Shown one piece after another: positions 26,151 through 35,340 of a DNA stretch of 64,000 bases (the first letter of the stretch is position 1; every line of letters starts with the position of its first letter). The translations under genes were made by a program, and so were the position numbers. The stretch comes from JACVRW01 sp963846505. GTDB taxonomy: Bacteria > Actinomycetota > Thermoleophilia > Solirubrobacterales > Thermoleophilaceae. The notes below the pieces were generated by a model that saw only the letters and a list, made by a program, of their open reading frames with translations, was not told where the DNA came from and searched no databases. The stretch spans positions 62,001 to 126,000 of the forward strand of contig CAWJWD010000004.1 in the NCBI GenBank assembly GCA_963846505.1, read 5' to 3'.

Positions 26151-26891
26151 CTAGCGCGTCAGCTTGCGCAGATCGCGGATCAGCAGCAGGTGCTTGAGGT
26201 GTGCTGCGATCGCAGCGAGGTTCTCGAGCGCCTCGACCGCCTCCTTGCGCCGCTCGGGATTGCGCGAGCGCAGCGCCGGGGCGAGGATCTGCTCCAGCAG
26301 CGCCGCCTCGCGGTCGGCCGAGGTGCGGAACACGCGCAGGTTGCGCCCGCCGACGCCGAAGCGCTTGAGCTCGGTGACCGCGCGCACGATCTCGCGCTCG
26401 GTGTCGTCGTAGACGACCTCGCCGTCGCGGCGCTCGCCCTTGATCACGCCGTAGTCCTCGAGCTCCTTGACCAGCGCCCGGTCGGCGCCCGTGTCCTCGA
26501 GCACCTCCTCGAGCGGGTAGACCGAGCCCGGACTGCGCAGCGCGACCGTCGAGCGGCGCAGCGAGCGCGGGTCGGGGGCGCGCGGGGTCTCCGGCTCGTC
26601 GCTGTCGGCCATCCCGGAGGCCAGCTCCTGGCGGATCACCCGCAGCGGCAGGAACTCGTCGCGTTGCAGCCGCAGGATCGTGCGCAGACGTGCGACGTCG
26701 GCCTGCGAGTAGAGCCGGTAGCCGCCGGCGGTGCGCCGTGGCGAGATCAGCTTCTGATCCTCGAGGTAGCGGATCTTCGAGATCGAGATGTCCGGGAACT
26801 CGCGCTCCAACTGCTTGCAGACGGCGCCGATCGTGAGCGCCTTCTCCTTGCGCGGCGCCTGCGGCGTCGCTGCTTCGGCGTCGGCGCTCAC
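26151..26891 (-). CDS. MerR-family regulator, FtsR-like
   Basis: The 246-residue product has an N-terminal MerR winged helix (TIGAVCKQLEREFPDISISKIRYLEDQKLI, then PRRTAGGYRLYSQADVARL). A Pro/Ser-rich linker and a second helical domain (about 123-240) with another HTH-like stretch follow. In actinobacteria a MerR protein of this type, FtsR, sits beside the FHA gene garA and activates ftsZ in Corynebacterium. The same neighbour is present here. The start overlaps the FHA stop by four bases. Confidence 0.88.
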   Translation of the reverse strand: MSADAEAATPQAPRKEKALTIGAVCKQLEREFPDISISKIRYLEDQKLISPRRTAGGYRLYSQADVARLRTILRLQRDEFLPLRVIRQELASGMADSDEPETPRAPDPRSLRRSTVALRSPGSVYPLEEVLEDTGADRALVKELEDYGVIKGERRDGEVVYDDTEREIVRAVTELKRFGVGGRNLRVFRTSADREAALLEQILAPALRSRNPERRKEAVEALENLAAIAAHLKHLLLIRDLRKLTR

Positions 26892-27349
26892 GGTGCGAGG
26901 TAGGTCAGCTTGTACTTGCCGACCTGCAGTTCGTCGCCGTTGGCGAGCCGGTGCGACTCGATTCGGCGGCGGTTGACGTAGGTGCCGTTGAGCGAGCCGA
27001 GGTCGTCGATGTAGAGACCGTCGCGGCGACGCACCAGCAGCGCGTGGTTGCGCGAGACGGTGACGTCGTCGAGGAAGACCTCGGCCTCCGGACTGCGCCC
27101 GATCGTCGCCTTCTCGCCGCTGAGCACGAACGCCTCGCCGGCGCGCCCGCCGCCGGAGCGGATCACGAGCGTGGCGCCCTCGTCGGTGACCTCGTCGAGG
27201 TCCACGGGCCTCAGCTCCCCCGATTCATCGACTTGGTAGACCTCGGTCGTGTCGCCGCCCTCGCCGGCCGCCTCCCCCAGGAAGGCGCCGCACTTCTGGC
27301 AGTAGTTCGCGCCCTCGGCGTTGACGAATCCGCACTCGGGGCAGTGCAC
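26888..27349 (-). CDS. zinc-ribbon/FHA-domain protein, GarA-like
   Basis: The 153-residue product starts with a zinc ribbon (CPECGFVN...CQKCG, Cys at about 3, 6, 17, 20). An acidic linker carries adjacent threonines (DTTEVYQ, about 33-39). A C-terminal FHA domain follows (ATIGRSPEAEVFL, VSRNHALL, LGSLNGTYVN, about 81-133). GarA proteins are phosphorylated on an N-terminal TT pair by Ser/Thr kinases and then bind themselves, regulating glutamate metabolism. The TT here suggests the same switch. The zinc ribbon is an addition relative to mycobacterial GarA. Confidence 0.9.
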   Translation of the reverse strand: MHCPECGFVNAEGANYCQKCGAFLGEAAGEGGDTTEVYQVDESGELRPVDLDEVTDEGATLVIRSGGGRAGEAFVLSGEKATIGRSPEAEVFLDDVTVSRNHALLVRRRDGLYIDDLGSLNGTYVNRRRIESHRLANGDELQVGKYKLTYLAP

Positions 27350-27352
27350 GAT

Positions 27353-27613
27353 CTACTCCACGTCGTCGTCGGCGGGGATCGCCTTGCCGGACAGGATGTC
27401 GGTCAGCTGCTGCACGTCGGCGCCGCTGATGACGGTCTCGCCCGCCTCGTGCTTCTTGCGCAGCCGGTTGACGAGCTCGGCGCGCAGGATGTCGATCTTG
27501 CCGTGCAGGATGCGACGGCGGTACGAGACCTCTTGCTCCTCTTCGGTGAACTGCTGGATCAGGTCCTTGAGCTCCTGATCGGAGAGGGCGCCGAGGTCGG
27601 GGAAGGTCTCCAT
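27353..27613 (-). CDS. RsiG-like small helical protein (single cyclic-di-GMP motif)
   Basis: The 86-residue product is a helical hairpin rich in charged residues. Residues Glu26, Ser30, Arg33, His37 and Asp41 fall in the spacing E(X)3S(X)2R(X)3H(X)3D. This matches the E(X)3S(X)2R(X)3Q(X)3D cyclic-di-GMP motif of the anti-sigma factor RsiG, except that Gln is His. Streptomyces RsiG has two copies; single-copy homodimeric versions are reported in Rubrobacter. The start at 27613 has AAAGGA 13 bases upstream. The FHA gene begins four bases after its stop, so the two are co-transcribed. Confidence 0.78.
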   Translation of the reverse strand: METFPDLGALSDQELKDLIQQFTEEEQEVSYRRRILHGKIDILRAELVNRLRKKHEAGETVISGADVQQLTDILSGKAIPADDDVE

Positions 27614-27664
27614 TGTCGCGTCGCTGTCCTTTGGTTGCCGAATGGGCAGAGGGGCTACTGTAGC

Positions 27665-28306
27665 TCAACGTGAGGTTGAGGGTGACCGCAGTGCGTGCAG
27701 GCCATCTTGGACGTAGCGCGCCGTAGCCGCAAGCGTGAGGGCCAGGCCGACGTAGAGCAGCGCGTCCGAGACCCAGGTCTCGACGATCAGCGCCAGCCCC
27801 ATCGATCCCATCACCGGCCACACCGCCCAGCGGCCGAGCATGTTGATGCTGAGGTCGATCCCGCGCCGCAGCGCGACCTGGGTCAGCACGAGCATGAACA
27901 GCTCGCGCGCGGCCAGCACGGCCAGGGCCCAGCGCGGCAGCAGCTCGAACTTCCAGGCCACGATCGCGCCCGAGAGCACGAGCAGACGGTCGGTCAGCGG
28001 GTCGAGCAGGGCGCCGAGCCGGCTGAACTGGCCGGTGATGCGCGCCAGCATGCCGTCGAGGTAGTCGCTGAAGGCGACCACCGCGAAGATGATCGTCGCC
28101 GTCGTGTCGCGGCCGTCGTCGGAGTTCAGCGCCAGCACCAGGAAGACGGGCAGCAGCGCGATGCGGATCAGTCCGACGAGGTTCGGCAGCGTCCACGGGT
28201 TCAGCGGCTGCTGGCGCTGCGTCTGCGGCGGCGGCCCCTCCGAGCGGTCGAGGCCGAGCAGCTTGCGCGGGGTGAGCCGCCCGTAGGGCCGCTCCTCGTC
28301 GCTCAC
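27665..28306 (-). CDS. pgsA: CDP-alcohol phosphatidyltransferase (PgsA-like)
   Basis: The 213-residue membrane protein has the family signature DG(X)2AR(X)8G(X)3D(X)3D in DYLDGMLARITGQFSRL, continuing through GALLDPLTDR (about 90-118), with several membrane helices. It most likely makes phosphatidylglycerol phosphate from CDP-diacylglycerol, though a cardiolipin or inositol phosphate synthase of the same family is possible. The start overlaps the proS stop by four bases. Confidence 0.85.
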   Translation of the reverse strand: MSDEERPYGRLTPRKLLGLDRSEGPPPQTQRQQPLNPWTLPNLVGLIRIALLPVFLVLALNSDDGRDTTATIIFAVVAFSDYLDGMLARITGQFSRLGALLDPLTDRLLVLSGAIVAWKFELLPRWALAVLAARELFMLVLTQVALRRGIDLSINMLGRWAVWPVMGSMGLALIVETWVSDALLYVGLALTLAATARYVQDGLHALRSPSTSR

Positions 28307-29999
28307 GGCAGGGTCCGCAGCAGCTCCGCCGCCGCGGCGGCGGCCCCGTCGAGCGGCAGCGAGCGCTGCTCTTGGCCGCGGCGCACCTGCGCCTCGAGCT
28401 CGCCGCTCTCGAGGCTGCGCTTGCCGACCGTGATGCGTAGTGGCAGGCCCAGCAGCTCGGCGTCGGTGAACTTCTCACCCGCGCCGGCGGCGCGGTCGTC
28501 GTAGAGCACGTCGAGGCCGCCCGCTGCGCAACTGCTCGTAGAGGTCGTCGGCGACCGCGCGCGCCTCCTCCCCGGGCTTGCCGAGCGCGACCAGCTCGAG
28601 GTCGAAGGGCGCCAGCGAGCGGGGCCACGGGATCCCCTGCTCGTCGGCGAACTGCTCGATCGAGGCGGCGACGATGCGGGCCGGCCCGATGCCGTAGGAG
28701 CCCATCCAGATCGGCAGCTCCTTGCCCTGCTCGTCGAGGTAGCGGGCGCCGAGCTTCTCCGAGTAGCGCGTGCCGAGCTTGAAGATGTTGCCGATCTCGA
28801 TCGCCGGCTCGATCCGGATCACGCCGCCGTCGGGGCAGCGGTCGCCCGCCTCCACCTGCCGGACGTCGACCCACGTCGGCGCGAAGTCCCGCCCGGGCTC
28901 GACGCCCTGGAGGTGCGTGTCGACACTCGTTCGCGCCGGCGACGAGGCCGTGGAGGCCCTCGAGCGCCTCGTCCGCGAGCACGTCGACCGTGCTCCCGAC
29001 CGGACCGATGAAGCCGGCGACGGTGCCGAACAGCTCGCCCAGCTCGCCCTCCGCCGCCGGACGAGCCGCGGCCCCGAGGGCGGTCTGGAGCTTGATCTCG
29101 TTGAGGCGGTGGTCTCCACGGAGCAGCACGAGGACCGGACCGCGTCCCTCGACGACCATCGGGAAGGCCTTGACGATCGCCCCGGGGGCGACGCCGAGCG
29201 ACGCCGAGACCTGCTCCACCGTGCGAGCGCCAGGGGTGTGCACGGGGACGGGCTCGGGCAGCGCCTCGGGCAGGTCGACGCGCTGCGCGGTCGCGCTGGC
29301 GACCTCGACGTTGGCGGCATAGCCGGCGTCGGAGAGCGCGACGTCGTTCTCGCCCGCGGCACAGGGCGCCATGTACTCGTGCGCGCCGGAGCCGCCCATC
29401 ATGCCGACGTCCGACTCGACGCGGTACCACTCCAGGCCGGCGCGGTCGAAGATGCGGTCGTAGGCCTGGACGTGCAGCTCGTAGGAGTGCGCCAGCCCCT
29501 CCGCGTCGCGGTCGAAGCTGTAGGAGTCCTTCATGATGAACTCGCGCGTTCGCAGCACGCCGGCGCGCGGGCGCGGCTCGTCGCGCTCCTTGGTCTGGAA
29601 GTGGTAGAGGATGCGCGGCAGGTCGCGGTAGGAGCGGATCTCGCGGGCCACGTGGAAGGTGATGTTCTCCTCGTGGGTCATCGCCAGCACGAGCTCGGCG
29701 CCGCGGCGGTCCTGCAGCTTGAAGACCTCGTCGATGTCGTAGCGGCCGCTGGTCTTCCACAGCTCGGCCGGCTGGATCACGGGCATCAACAGCTCGTGCG
29801 CGCCGATCGCGTCGAGCTCCTCGCGCACGATCTGCTCGGCCTTGCGGTGGGCGCGCCAGCCCGCCGGCAGCCACGTCCACATGCCCGCGGCCAGCTGGCG
29901 GGCGAGCCCCGCGCGCACGATCAGCACGTGCGAGCGCGCCTCGGCGTCGGCCGGCGCCTCGCGCGTGGTGGGCAGGAAGTAGTTCGACAGGCGGGTCAC
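28303..29999 (-). CDS. proS: prolyl-tRNA synthetase, frameshifted
   Basis: About 565 residues are read over breaks near 28925 and 28525. Visible parts are class II motif 1 around MPVIQPAELWKTSGRY, motif 2 (VLRTREFIMKDSYSFD), an inserted YbaK-like editing domain (about 235-375; LVLLRGDHRLNEIKL), motif 3 (MGSYGIGPARIVAA) and the anticodon domain. This is the bacterial-type ProS. As it is essential and usually single-copy, the breaks are almost certainly sequence errors. GTG at 29999 has TAGACT ten bases upstream. Confidence 0.93.
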
Positions 30000-30009
30000 G
30001 GACGACGCG

Positions 30010-30015
30010 AGTCTA
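30010..30015 (-). promoter_or_regulatory. -10-like TAGACT before proS
   Basis: The hexamer lies ten bases upstream of the GTG at 29999, the longest spacing in the set. It probably drives proS, pgsA and the downstream regulators. Confidence 0.45.
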
Positions 30016-30077
30016 GATGGCCGCGCGCCCGGGCAGTGGTCAAGTGCCGGCGCGGACGGCCGATGATTGAACTAGCC

Positions 30078-32064
30078 ATGCGACTGGGATTGGGAGGTTC
30101 CCCCCTGCGCCGCCGCGTGTTGACGAGCCTCGTGCTGGTCTGGCTCGCCTATGCGCTGATCCTCCTGCTCGGTCTCGACGGGAACCGGATGCTGCTGATC
30201 GAGGACATCGCGTACTACGGGCTGTTGCTGGCGGCACCGGCCGTATGCGCGGCTCGCGCGCTGCACGTGCCCGAGGAGCGGCTGGCCTGGTCGCTGCTGG
30301 CCGGCGGGCTCGCCGCCTGGGTGGCGGCGGACGTCTTCTACGCGCTCAGCGGCGCGCCCGACTCCCCCAGCTGGGCGGACGCCGGCTGGCTGGCGATCTA
30401 CCCGCGAGCTACTGCGCGATCGTGCTGCTGCTGCGCGCCCGCGCCGTGCGCGCCGACGCCGGCGTGTGGCTCGACGGGCTGCTCGGCGCCTGCGCGGTCT
30501 CCTCGCTGGTGGTCGCGCTGCTGTTCGGCCCGATCGCTGCCGCCAGCTCCGGCTCCGCGACCGCCGTCGCCGTCAACCTCGCCTATCCGCTCGGCGACAC
30601 GCTGCTGGTCGGCTTCGTGGTCGCCGCCATCGGGCTGATGGGCTGGCGCCCGGACCGGACCTGGCTGCTGCTCGGCGGCGGCCTCACCGTCAGCGCGCTC
30701 GCCGACAGCTGGTACCTCTACCTCGTCGCCACCGAGCGGCTACCGCGAGGGCATGCTGCTCGACGCGCTCTGGCCGGCCGCGATGCTGCTGGTGGCCTTC
30801 GCCGCCTGGGCGCCCGCCGTGGCGCGCCCGGCCCGGCCCGTCAGCGAGGGCTGGCGCCTGCTTGCGATGCCGGCCCTGTTCATGCTCACCGCGCTCGCGA
30901 TCCAGGTCGTCGACCACTTCCATCGCGTACCCGACCTCTCGATCGCGCTGGCCGCGGCGGCGATCGTGATCGGCACCGTGCGCATGGCGCAGATCTTCCG
31001 CCAGAACCTGACGATGCTCGAGCGCAGCCGCGTCGAGGCCGGCACCGACGCCCTCACCGGGCTGCGCAACCGGCGCACGCTGCTGGCCGACCTCGAGAGC
31101 GAGCTGGCCGAGGCCACGCGCGAGACGCCGCGCGCGCTGGTCCTGTTCGACCTCGACGGCTTCAAGGACTACAACGACAGCTTCGGCCACCTCGCCGGCG
31201 ACGACCTGCTGGCCCGGCTCGGACGTCGCCTCGACGACGCCGTCAGCCCGCGCGGCACGGTCTACCGGCTCGGCGGGGACGAGTTCTGCGTGCTGCTGCG
31301 GCCGGGGCCGGCGGGCACTGCGCCGCTGACGGTCGCCGCCGCCACGGCGCTCTGCGAGGAGGGCGACGGCTTCATCGTCAAGAGCTCCTTCGGCCAGGTG
31401 CTGCTGCCGACCGAGGCCAGCTCGGTCGCCGCGGCGCTGCAGCTGGCCGACCAGCGCATGTACGCCCACAAGCACGGCGGTCGCGGCGGAACCGGTCAAG
31501 CAGACGACCGACGTCCTGCTGAGCACGCTGCGCGAGCGCGAGCCGGAGCTGCACGACCACCTCGAGGGCGTGACCTCGCTGGCGGCCGCGGTCGCCGCGG
31601 CGCTGGGCATGTCCGAGCCCGACCAGGCCGACGTCGTCCGCGCAGCCGAGCTGCACGACGTCGGCAAGATCGCGATCCCCGACGCGATCCTGCGCAAGCC
31701 GGGCCCGCTCGACGCCAAGGAGTGGGAGTTCATGGAGCGCCACACGATCATCGGCGAGCGCATCCTGATGGCCGCGCCGGCACTGGAGTCGGTGGCCAAG
31801 CTCGTCCGCTCCAGCCACGAGCGCTGGGACGGCCAGGGCTACCCCGACGGTCTGGCCGGCACCGGCATCCCGCTCGGCGCGCGCATCGTCAGCGTCTGCG
31901 ACGCCTACGACGCGATGATCGCCGACCGCCCCTACCGCACCGGCATGCCGCCGAGCGAGGCGCTGACCGAGCTGCGCCGCTGCGCGGGCACCCAGTTCGA
32001 CCCGGACGTGGTCGAGATCTTCGGCGTCGTGATCTCGCGCGAAGCGCACGCAGCCGCGCTCTGA
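30078..32064 (+). CDS. membrane GGDEF + HD-GYP cyclic-di-GMP enzyme, frameshifted
   Basis: Reconstructed over breaks near 30405, 30745 and 31495, this has about eight membrane helices and a diguanylate cyclase domain (TDALTGLRNRRTL, FDLDGFKDYNDSFGH, RLGGDEF). A C-terminal HD-GYP phosphodiesterase domain follows (HDVGKIAIPD, HTIIGERIL, HERWDGQGYPDGL). Catalytic residues of both domains are intact. The RxxD inhibitory site before GGDEF is absent. It would both make and degrade cyclic-di-GMP at the membrane. The start is ATG 30078 or 30063. It faces away from proS and the RsiG-like gene 2.5 kb to the left. Confidence 0.85.
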
Positions 32065-32093
32065 GGCGTCAGAGCCAAGGACGCAGAGAGCGA

Positions 32094-32139
32094 CGTGGGC
32101 GCCAGCCCACGAGCGAACGAGGACGCCGGCCCTGGCGTC
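32094..32139. terminator. two tandem hairpins between converging genes
   Basis: CGTGGGC/GCCCACG (32094-32111) and GACGCC/GGCGTC (32122-32139) lie between the GGDEF/HD-GYP stop and the ispG stop. They could stop transcripts from either side. The second stem is only 6 bp. Confidence 0.45.
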
Positions 32140-33441
32140 TCAGGCGCGGGTGAAGCGGCGACCTGCGGTCGGCGAGTCAGCCTCGTCGAGCTTGACCTGA
32201 CGCCGCTCGGCGTTCTGGCTCGGCGCCATCGGCAGCTCTGTCGCGTTCGCCATCGCCTCGGCGTTGGCGGCCTTCGCCTCCAGCGCGGCGATGCGCTCGG
32301 GCGTGAGCTCGCCGGCGTTCTCCTCCTCGATGCGCTCGAGCCAGACCGCGCCGGCGGCTGCCTCGTCGTCGTCGAAGACGGTGCGCCCGAGCTTCAGCGA
32401 GCGATCGATCTCGCCGAAGAGCTCGTCGACCAGCTGCTCCTGCGGGACCTTCCGCAGCGGCTTGCCGTGCGCGAAGATCAGGCCCTCGTTCTTGGCGCCG
32501 GTGATGCCGAAGTCCGCGTGCGCCGCCTCGCCGAGGCCGTTGACCGCGCAGCCGAGCACGGCCACCTCGATCGGCTGCTCGTAGGCGCGCAGGCGCTCCT
32601 CGATGTCGGCGACGACCGAGTCCATGTCGAACTGCAGCCGCCCGCAGGTCGGACAGGCGATCAGCACCGGGCCGCGCTCGCGCAGCTTGAGCGCCTTGAG
32701 GATCTCCCAGGCGACCTTGACCTCCTCCTCGGCGTGGAAGGTCGAGAGCGAGATGCGGATCGTGTCGCCGACGCCGTCGGCCAGCAGCGTGCCCAGGCCG
32801 ACCGCCGACTTGAGCGAGCCGGACCACTTGGTGCCGGCCTCGGTGATGCCGAGGTGCAGCGGATAGTCGATGCGCTCGGAGAGCAGGCGGTTGGAGGCGA
32901 TCGTGTTCGGGACGGAGGTCGACTTGATCGAGACCTTGAAGTCCTCGAACTCGAGCCGCTCCATCAGCTGCACGTACTCGACCGCGGCGGCGACGAGCGC
33001 CTCGACCGAGTTCTCGCGCTCGAGCTCGTGCAGGTGCTTGGGCAGCGAGCCGGAGTTGACTCCCACGCGCAGCGGCACCCCGGCCGCCTTGGCCTTCGCG
33101 ACCACCTCGGCGGTCTTCTCGTGCCCGCCGATGTTGCCCGGGTTGAGCCGGATGCAGTGAGCGCCGGCGTCGATCGCCTTCAGCGCCAGCGTGTGGTTGA
33201 AGTGGATGTCGGCGATCACCGGGATCGGCGACTCGACGACGATCCGCTTCAGCGCCTCGACGTCCTTGTCGCGCGGGACCGCGCAGCGCACGAGGTCGCC
33301 CCCGGCCTCGGCGATCGCGTCGATCTGGCGCATGGTCGCCTCGTAGTCGGCCGTCTCGGTCTTCGTCATCGACTGGACCGCGACGGGCGCGCCGCCGCCG
33401 ATCTTGACCCCGCCGACGTCGATCTGTCGCTTCGATGCCAC
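32140..33441 (-). CDS. ispG: 4-hydroxy-3-methylbut-2-en-1-yl diphosphate synthase
   Basis: The 433-residue product has the TIM-barrel start (IGGGAPVAVQSMTKTETAD), RLNPGNIGG, and the iron-sulfur domain with CPTCGRLQFD and LGCAVNGLGEAAHADFGITG. These supply the three 4Fe-4S cysteines. It performs the penultimate step of the MEP isoprenoid pathway. A variable 60-residue hydrophilic C-terminal extension is present. GTG at 33441 is chosen since homology begins at once (VASKRQIDVGG). dxr, an earlier step, is four genes upstream. Confidence 0.95.
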   Translation of the reverse strand: MASKRQIDVGGVKIGGGAPVAVQSMTKTETADYEATMRQIDAIAEAGGDLVRCAVPRDKDVEALKRIVVESPIPVIADIHFNHTLALKAIDAGAHCIRLNPGNIGGHEKTAEVVAKAKAAGVPLRVGVNSGSLPKHLHELERENSVEALVAAAVEYVQLMERLEFEDFKVSIKSTSVPNTIASNRLLSERIDYPLHLGITEAGTKWSGSLKSAVGLGTLLADGVGDTIRISLSTFHAEEEVKVAWEILKALKLRERGPVLIACPTCGRLQFDMDSVVADIEERLRAYEQPIEVAVLGCAVNGLGEAAHADFGITGAKNEGLIFAHGKPLRKVPQEQLVDELFGEIDRSLKLGRTVFDDDEAAAGAVWLERIEEENAGELTPERIAALEAKAANAEAMANATELPMAPSQNAERRQVKLDEADSPTAGRRFTRA

Positions 33442-33485
33442 GCCCGTAGGGTAGTGGCCGGACCGGGCTGGCGACCCGGAGCGCG

Positions 33486-35303
33486 CTACCCCGCGTAGAG
33501 CGCCTCGATCTCCTGCGCGTAGCGCGCGGCGATCGGCTTGCGCTTGAGCTTCATCGTCGGCGTCAGCTCCTCGCCGCCGGGCTGCCACTCGGTCGGCAGC
33601 AGCGTGAAGCGCTTGATCTGCTCCACGCGCGCCAGGTGCTCGTTGGCGCGCTCGACCTCCTCGGCGACCTTGGCGACCACGCGCTCGTCGGCGGCCAGCT
33701 GCTCGACGCTCAGCCCTCGACGCCCAGCTCGGCGCTCAGCGCCGGCACGGCGTCCGGATCGAGCACCAGCAGCGCGACGTTGTACGGGCGCCCGTCGCCG
33801 ATCGCGATCGCCTGGCCGATCAGCGGCCCGGCCGCCTTGAGCTTCGACTCGATGTTGGCCGGCGACATGTTCTTGCCGGCCGCGTTGATGATCAGCTCCT
33901 TCTTGCGATCGACGATCTTGAGGTAGCCGTCGGCGTCGAACTCGCCCACGTCGCCGGTCATCAGGAAGCCGTCGTCGGTGAAGGTCTCGCGCGTCTTCTC
34001 GGGCTGGTTGCGATAGCCGGCCATGATCACCGGGCCGCGGATCAGGACCTCGCCGTCCTCGGCGAGCTTGATCTCGATGCCCGGCGCCGGCGGGCCGACG
34101 GTGCCGATCTTGATCCTGCTCCGGCGGGTTGCAGCAACCGGCGCCGGTGGTCTCGGACATGCCCCACAGCTCCGCCAGCGGGATGCCGAGCGCGTGGAAG
34201 AACTCGATCACCTCGGGCGGGGTCGGCGCGGCGCCGACGTTGCAGGCCTCGAGCTGGTCGAAGCCGAGCATCGCGCGGATGTTCGACAGCACCTGCGTGT
34301 CGATCTCCTGCCAGCGCTGCTCGAGCTCGGAGGGCACCGGCTCGCCGGCCTGGATCAGCTTCACGCGCTGCAGCGAGAGGTCGAGCGCGCCCTGGAGGTT
34401 GTCCTTCTGCTCGCCCTCGGGCAGCCCGGCCAGCATCGCCTCGAGCCCGGCCTTGACCTTCTCGAAGATGCGCGGCACGCCGAAGAACCAGGTCGGATGC
34501 ACCTCGGGCAGGTACTGGGCGATCTCGCGCGGATCCGGACAGCAGGTGACCGTGAAGCCGAGCAGCATGCCGAGGTAGTGGCTGACGTTGCGCTCGGCGA
34601 CGTGCGCCATCGGCAGGTAGGAGACGACCCTGCCGTCCTCGCTGAAGGCGATGACCTGGTCGTAGGAGCGGACGGTCTCGCAGATGTTCGCGTGCGTGAT
34701 CTGCACGCCCTTGGGCGGGCCGGTGGTGCCGGAGGTGTAGATCAGCGTCAGCACGTCGTCGGGCTCGACGGCGCGCCAGGCGGCCTCGAAGTCGAACTCC
34801 GGCGCCCCGCGGCCGGCGAGCTCGTCGAGGGTCATGACGCCTTCGGGCGCCTCGCCGTCGACGACCACGACGTGCTCGATCGCGTTGTCCTCGCCGCGCA
34901 CGGCCAGGAAGCGGTCGAGGAAGGCCTGCTCGGTGATCACGACGCGGTTGGCGGCGTCGCCGACGAGGAACTCGATCTGCTCGGGCGTGTAGGTGTTGTA
35001 GATCGAGAAGCCGACGGCGCCGAGGTGCATCGCGGCCGAGTCGGCGAGATGGAACTCGGGCCGGTTGGTGAGCATCAGCGCGACCGTGTCGCCGCGCTCG
35101 ACGCCAAGCGCCGCCAGGCCGGCCGCCAGCGCGCGCACGCGCTCGGCGTACTCGCCCCAGGTGATGCTGACCTCGTCGCCCTTGGTCCTCAGCGCGACCC
35201 GCTCGGGAGCGCCTCCAGCGGTGATCTGAAAGCTCTCACAGGCGGTGCGAGCTGCCAGTGCCGGCGGGCGCTCGCCCGTGCGGCCGATGGTGGTGCCCTC
35301 CAT
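33486..35303 (-). CDS. long-chain fatty-acid-CoA ligase (AMP-forming), frameshifted
   Basis: About 600 residues are read over breaks near 34110 and 33715. The ATP loop is YTSGTTGPPKGV, A5 is ELWGMSETTG, the A7/A8 region is LMTGDVGEFDADGYLKIVDRKKELIINAAGKN, and the catalytic Lys region is TPTMKLKRKPI. This is typical of long-chain acyl-CoA synthetases acting through an acyl-adenylate. A TTG at 35321 is an alternative start, but ATG 35303 follows GGAGGGGG. It sits between rseP and ispG, an unusual insertion in the usual dxr-rseP-ispG order. Confidence 0.88.
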   Translation of the reverse strand: MEGTTIGRTGERPPALAARTACESFQITAGGAPERVALRTKGDEVSITWGEYAERVRALAAGLAALGVERGDTVALMLTNRPEFHLADSAAMHLGAVGFSIYNTYTPEQIEFLVGDAANRVVITEQAFLDRFLAVRGEDNAIEHVVVVDGEAPEGVMTLDELAGRGAPEFDFEAAWRAVEPDDVLTLIYTSGTTGPPKGVQITHANICETVRSYDQVIAFSEDGRVVSYLPMAHVAERNVSHYLGMLLGFTVTCCPDPREIAQYLPEVHPTWFFGVPRIFEKVKAGLEAMLAGLPEGEQKDNLQGALDLSLQRVKLIQAGEPVPSELEQRWQEIDTQVLSNIRAMLGFDQLEACNVGAAPTPPEVIEFFHALGIPLAELWGMSETTGAGCCNPPEQDQDRHRRPAGAGHRDQARRGRRGPDPRPGDHGRLSQPAREDARDLHRRRLPDDRRRGRVRRRRLPQDRRSQEGADHQRGRQEHVAGQHRVEAQGGRAADRPGDRDRRRAPVQRRAAGARSGRRAGAERRAGRRGLSVEQLAADERVVAKVAEEVERANEHLARVEQIKRFTLLPTEWQPGGEELTPTMKLKRKPIAARYAQEIEALYAG

Positions 35304-35340
35304 GCGTGTTTCCCCCTCCAATCGAGTCCTGGAGCGGAGC

